From: a bacterium
GTDB lineage: Bacteria > Auribacterota > UBA3054 > B51-G9
Direction of reading: 5' to 3'
NCBI GenBank assembly: GCA_029933535.1
Contig: JAOZNZ010000116.1
Location: 1-8,593, forward strand
DNA: 8,593 nucleotides
Positions 6,879 to 8,593 of this stretch are shown here, piece after piece. The translations under genes were made by a program, and so were the position numbers. Position 1 is the stretch's first letter, and each line of letters opens with the position of its first letter. The notes under the pieces are model-generated. The model saw only the letters and a program-made list of their open reading frames with translations. It did no database searches and had not been told where the DNA came from.

Positions 6879-6978
6879 AAACTTGAGAATTGAGAGTTGA
6901 GAGTTCGAAATTGAGACTTAAATTTTAATACCAAAGAGAAGTTCCAACTTCGAATTTTCAATTTTCAAGTAAAAAGTA
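6879..6978 (+). repeat. 100-nt hairpin direct repeat, copy 2
   Basis: It is the same length as copy 1 with no gaps and the same foldback arms. Several arm differences between the copies keep or improve pairing: the A-C mismatch near the middle of the stem in copy 1 becomes a G-U pair in copy 2. It ends 8 nt before the sulfatase ATG at 6987, so this copy sits where that gene's leader and ribosome-binding site would be. Confidence 0.85.
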
Positions 6979-6986
6979 ATGAAAAA

Positions 6987-7402
6987 ATGACCAAAAATCC
7001 TAATATTATATTCGTGTTGACAGATCAAATGCGGTCCACTGCAATGGGATGTTCAGGTGTTGAAAAAGTTATAACTCCCAATCTTGATAAATTAGCTGAT
7101 GAAGGTACAAGATTTACAAACGCTATTGCTAATTCACCGGCATGCACTCCCTCAAGAGCGAATTTATTGACCGGAATGCATACTCTTTCGCACGGTTTGG
7201 TTAACAATGATATGGAACTCGGAACAAACTATCGCGGTTTCGCTCATTGTTTAAATGATAATGGATGAAAAAAACAAATGATAAATTTGAAACGTCCGAA
7301 GCTATCGCCGATAAACTTTGCCCGGGACATATTGATTATATTGTTCCATGTACTTGTAACGAAAAAATAGTTGAAGGACAAAAAATGCGCAAGGGGAAAT
7401 AA
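6987..7402 (+). pseudogene. sulfatase remnant: N-terminus fused out of frame to probable C-terminal tail
   Basis: The first 93 codons are a clear type I sulfatase start: PNIIFVLTDQ (metal-binding D13), TPNLDKLADEGTRFTNA, and CTPSRANLLTG (53-63) with C53 as the residue converted to formylglycine. A normal enzyme has about 450-550 residues and continues after LNDNG with a YxTGYIGKWH-like stretch. Here the frame hits TGA at 7266-7268. In the -1 frame from 7262 the sequence reads WMKKTNDKFETSEAIADKL and continues to TAA at 7400-7402. The W-M-x-K-T-x-D-x-F pattern resembles the last helix of many sulfatases, so this is probably the same gene's C-terminal end (about 45 residues) after an internal deletion of roughly 1 kb. 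No signal peptide and no Shine-Dalgarno are seen. The identity of the N-terminal part is firm; that of the tail is inferred. Confidence 0.75.
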
Positions 7403-7416
7403 ATATTCAATATTCA
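7403..7416. repeat. tandem 7-bp repeat ATATTCA
   Basis: Two perfect copies of ATATTCA begin directly after the TAA at 7400-7402 and are followed by AC. As at 3812, the heptamer array touches a stop codon. The following bases 7417-7480 contain only AT-rich sequence with a degenerate ACCTTTGAC-like repeat. Confidence 0.5.
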
Positions 7417-7489
7417 ACAAGAAATGATCAACTTTCAAGTTAAAGACCTTGCAACCTTTAGACCTTTGACTAATATATATGGCACTAGA

Positions 7490-7636
7490 CTAGTGTCATG
7501 TCAAGTTTGTAATGATATACAAGCAAACACAAATGTGGCTGCAAGCGAGGCACGAGCTTGTGGACTCCACCGGCTCGCTCCGCTCTCCGGCAGCTACATC
7601 CTTTTTGATAACTTTACGGCGTTGACATGACACTAG
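7490..7636. mobile_element. 147-bp MITE-like palindromic element
   Basis: Perfect 15-bp terminal inverted repeats, CTAGTGTCATGTCAA (7490-7504) and TTGACATGACACTAG (7622-7636), enclose a symmetric interior. A second inverted pair ATGTGGCTGC (7533-7542) and GCAGCTACAT (7590-7599) matches at 9 of 10 positions, and the exact middle is the palindrome GTGGA-C-TCCAC (7560-7570) with GAGC/GCTC around it. The whole element can fold into one long hairpin. There is no transposase frame, so movement would need a full-length relative elsewhere. The outer CTAG (or TA) at both ends could be a palindromic target duplication, as for TA- or CTAG-targeting insertion sequences. The more GC-rich centre contrasts with its AT-rich flanks. 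The parent family is not recognised. Confidence 0.7.
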
Positions 7637-7729
7637 AAGAAAATATTAAAAAAGTTTGTATTTGCCTTAAATACTACTGAAACACAATTTTTATAAACAT
7701 AAATACTTTTTAATTGAAAATTTCTTCCA

Positions 7730-7750
7730 CGAGCGCCTACGGCCTCGGGA
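7730..7750 (-). repeat. GC-rich palindromic repeat, family C, copy 2
   Basis: The reverse complement of this stretch begins TCCCGAGGC and ends GCGCTCG, as does the repeat at 5001-5024, with a changed centre. It is the only GC-rich piece in an otherwise AT-rich spacer. Confidence 0.4.
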
Positions 7751-7814
7751 CAAGTTGTTGAATATGAACGTGAGTACAGCGTTACTTCGTTAGGAATATT
7801 TAATTTAGTACTAT

Positions 7815-7843
7815 TTGTCATTTTATTAATTTTGTGATAAAAA
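7815..7843 (+). promoter_or_regulatory. possible promoter of the PepSY-like gene
   Basis: TTGTCA (7815-7820, five of six -35 bases) is followed after 17 bp by TAAAAA (7838-7843, four of six -10 bases). This would give a leader of about 35 nt before the ATG at 7886 and would also serve the overlapping ABC ATPase gene. Confidence 0.35.
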
Positions 7844-7885
7844 TGTATGGTGTTCTTTATTTAACTTTAAACTCAGGAGTCTGAT

Positions 7886-8332
7886 ATGAAAACAAAAAAA
7901 TTATGTATGATGATGATGATTGTAATCGCAATGGTATTCTCAGTATCTATAAATGCTTTTGCCGGTTGCGGGAGCTGCGAAGAAGCCACCCCCGCAGAAT
8001 GCAAAAAAGCAAAATCAGCAGAATGTGAAAAAGCGAAACTTGAAAAATGCCGCAAACAGAAATCTGTCAAAAAAGTTGAAGTAAAAAAAGAAAAAGAAGA
8101 TGAAGATATTCCTCTTTCACAGGTTCCTAAAAATATAAAGGAAATTGCTGAAAAAGCAGTGAAAGGAATAAAATTTACCGAAGCAGAACTCGAAGACGGA
8201 AATTATGAGCTGGAAGGTTATGTCGGTGATGTTGAATACGAAATCGAAATAACTCCCGAAGGCAAAGTAATTAAAATTGAGAAAGAAGATGCCGACAAGG
8301 ATGATGACAATGAAGAGGAATTTGATGATTGA
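7886..8332 (+). CDS. secreted Cys-rich protein with a PepSY-like domain
   Basis: This exported protein of 148 residues has unknown function. Residues 1-26 are a signal peptide (KTKK, a Met-rich hydrophobic core, AFA before the cut); FAGC could alternatively be a weak lipobox with C28 lipidated. Next comes a short Cys region: C28 and C31 form CxxC, then C31, C39, C47 and C55 are spaced exactly 8 residues apart in a repeated octapeptide pattern with conserved Ala and charged residues. A Lys-rich linker follows, then a PepSY-like domain (about 75-133: VPKNIKEIAEKAVKGIKFTEAEL... YEIEITPEGKVIKIEKE), the fold of small periplasmic inhibitor or sensor proteins. The end is a strongly acidic tail (D/E from 134). 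AGGAG at 7875-7879, 6 nt before the ATG, is a good Shine-Dalgarno. The stop overlaps the ABC ATPase start by 8 bp. Metal binding by the Cys region is a guess. Confidence 0.8.
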   Translation: MKTKKLCMMMMIVIAMVFSVSINAFAGCGSCEEATPAECKKAKSAECEKAKLEKCRKQKSVKKVEVKKEKEDEDIPLSQVPKNIKEIAEKAVKGIKFTEAELEDGNYELEGYVGDVEYEIEITPEGKVIKIEKEDADKDDDNEEEFDD

Positions 8333-8593
8333 AAAAGTATCGATTCTTTCTATGAAGAATATATCTAAAGCTTTTTCAACTGTTCAGGTTTTGAAAAATG
8401 TGGACTTCGAATTGTGTGAAGGTGAAGTCCATATCCTGGCAGGTGAAAACGGCGCGGGGAAAAGTACGCTTATAAAAATCCTCTGCGGCGTTTATAATGA
8501 GTATAAAGGCGAAATATTCGTTCAGAATAAATTGTGTGTATTTAATTCTGTTCACGATGCCGCACGAGCTGGTATCACGGTAATTCATCAGGA
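8325..8593 (+). CDS. sugar ABC transporter ATP-binding protein, N-terminal part
   Basis: An open frame runs off the window end with 89 codons visible. It reads MIEKVSILSMKNISKAF, QVLKNVDFELCEGEVHIL, then Walker A GENGAGKST (40-48) and LIKILCGVY, and ends at ITVIHQ, the Q-loop region. GENGAGKSTLIKIL plus the GI-x-VIHQE Q-loop are typical of the RbsA/MglA/XylG group, which has two ATPase domains in about 500 residues and powers ribose-type importers in the cytoplasm. The ATG at 8325 overlaps the preceding stop by 8 bp and has AGAGGA (8314-8319) 5 nt upstream; M10 (8352) is an alternative matching the usual family start. It is the right class of partner for the permease at 2839, but 4.5 kb away, so another permease may follow outside the window. 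Confidence 0.88.
   Translation, partial: MIEKVSILSMKNISKAFSTVQVLKNVDFELCEGEVHILAGENGAGKSTLIKILCGVYNEYKGEIFVQNKLCVFNSVHDAARAGITVIHQ

Larger units (their letters stand above)
6395..6978 (+). mobile_element. putative four-helix-bundle repeat element (hairpin - gene - hairpin)
   Basis: Two 100-nt direct repeats (6395-6494 and 6879-6978), about 91% identical and without gaps, bracket a four-helix-bundle gene of the family carried by 23S rRNA intervening sequences. Each repeat is itself an imperfect inverted repeat. Because the arms are nearly the same in both copies, the left arm of copy 1 could also pair with the right arm of copy 2 and enclose the whole gene, like the closing stem of a rRNA intervening sequence. 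A 13-nt piece of the repeat start (AAACTTGAGAATT) occurs an extra time at 6862-6874, overlapping the gene's end. No clear target-site duplication is seen. Calling it mobile is inference from structure. Confidence 0.5.
7637..7885. other. gene-free AT-rich spacer
   Basis: No convincing gene is seen in these 249 bases on either strand. They hold a family C palindrome (7730-7750) and a likely promoter for the next gene. A minus-strand frame starting at 7821 reads EVTLYSRSY near its beginning, which could be a scrap of an aminotransferase N-terminus, but it runs into the palindrome and is too short to name. Confidence 0.5.

Noticed and set aside
6395..6978. Diversity-generating retroelement, because Avd is a four-helix-bundle protein
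   Set aside because: No reverse transcriptase, template repeat or variable repeat is present; the sequence fits the 23S-IVS subfamily instead.
6395..6978. CRISPR array or retron
   Set aside because: Only two repeats with a gene between them, no regular spacers, and no reverse transcriptase or cas gene.
7424..7630. 68-residue plus-strand frame
   Set aside because: Most of it lies inside the 147-bp palindromic element and has no family resemblance or Shine-Dalgarno.
7633..7821. Minus-strand frame starting like a class III aminotransferase (EVTLYSRSY)
   Set aside because: Only about 25 residues before it enters a GC-rich repeat; resemblance too weak to annotate even as a fragment.
1..8593. 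tRNA or rRNA genes
   Set aside because: No cloverleaf, TTCGA-type T-loop with CCA end, or conserved rRNA segments were seen on either strand.

Overview
The window looks like a piece of an AT-rich bacterial chromosome from a Gram-negative organism: lipobox-bearing lipoproteins, a cleavable signal peptide, a periplasmic-type sugar-binding protein and a CTPSR-type sulfatase. Several starts (145, 2839, 5057, 6987) have no Shine-Dalgarno, while others (6508, 7886, 8325) have a clear AGGAG/AGAGGA. A sugar ABC importer next to a beta-propeller glycosidase and a sulfatase is typical of polysaccharide-degrading Bacteroidota/PVC-type bacteria (Planctomycetota, Lentisphaerota, Kiritimatiellota and relatives). 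I cannot fix the phylum from the sequence.

Layout. (1) 1-2530: a good sigma70-type promoter, a very AT-rich DUF4143-type AAA ATPase, and bioF overlapping its end by 8 bp. (2) 2531-2838: a gene-free stretch with tandem repeats, two GC-rich palindromic repeats and a likely promoter. (3) 2839-4849: a ribose-type ABC permease and a sugar-binding lipoprotein, with no ATPase gene beside them. (4) 4850-7402: a decayed block. It holds a GH43/GH32-like propeller lipoprotein cut by one in-frame TAA, a four-helix-bundle (23S-IVS-protein family) gene with a -1 frameshift lying between two 100-nt direct repeats that each fold into a long hairpin, and a sulfatase reduced to its first 93 codons joined out of frame to what looks like its own C-terminal tail. 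(5) 7403-7885: no intact gene, but a 147-bp MITE-like palindromic element with perfect 15-bp terminal inverted repeats, plus another GC-rich palindrome. (6) 7886-8593: a secreted Cys-rich PepSY-like protein overlapping by 8 bp the start of a sugar ABC ATPase that runs off the window.

How it fits together. Permease, binding protein, glycosidase, sulfatase and ABC ATPase read like parts of one locus for taking up and breaking down a (possibly sulfated) glycan. It has since been eroded by point mutation, a frameshift and an internal deletion, and interrupted by small repeat elements. Whether the terminal ATPase serves the permease at 2839 is not shown.

The most interesting object is the 6395-6978 unit. 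It is a four-helix-bundle gene of the family known from 23S rRNA intervening sequences, here in an intergenic position and bracketed by two 91%-identical hairpin repeats. It may be a small, poorly described repeat/mobile element. Second is the intergenic repeat landscape: tandem repeats of exactly 7 bp at six or more places with different unit sequences, and three families of GC-rich palindromes, each present twice in opposite orientation.
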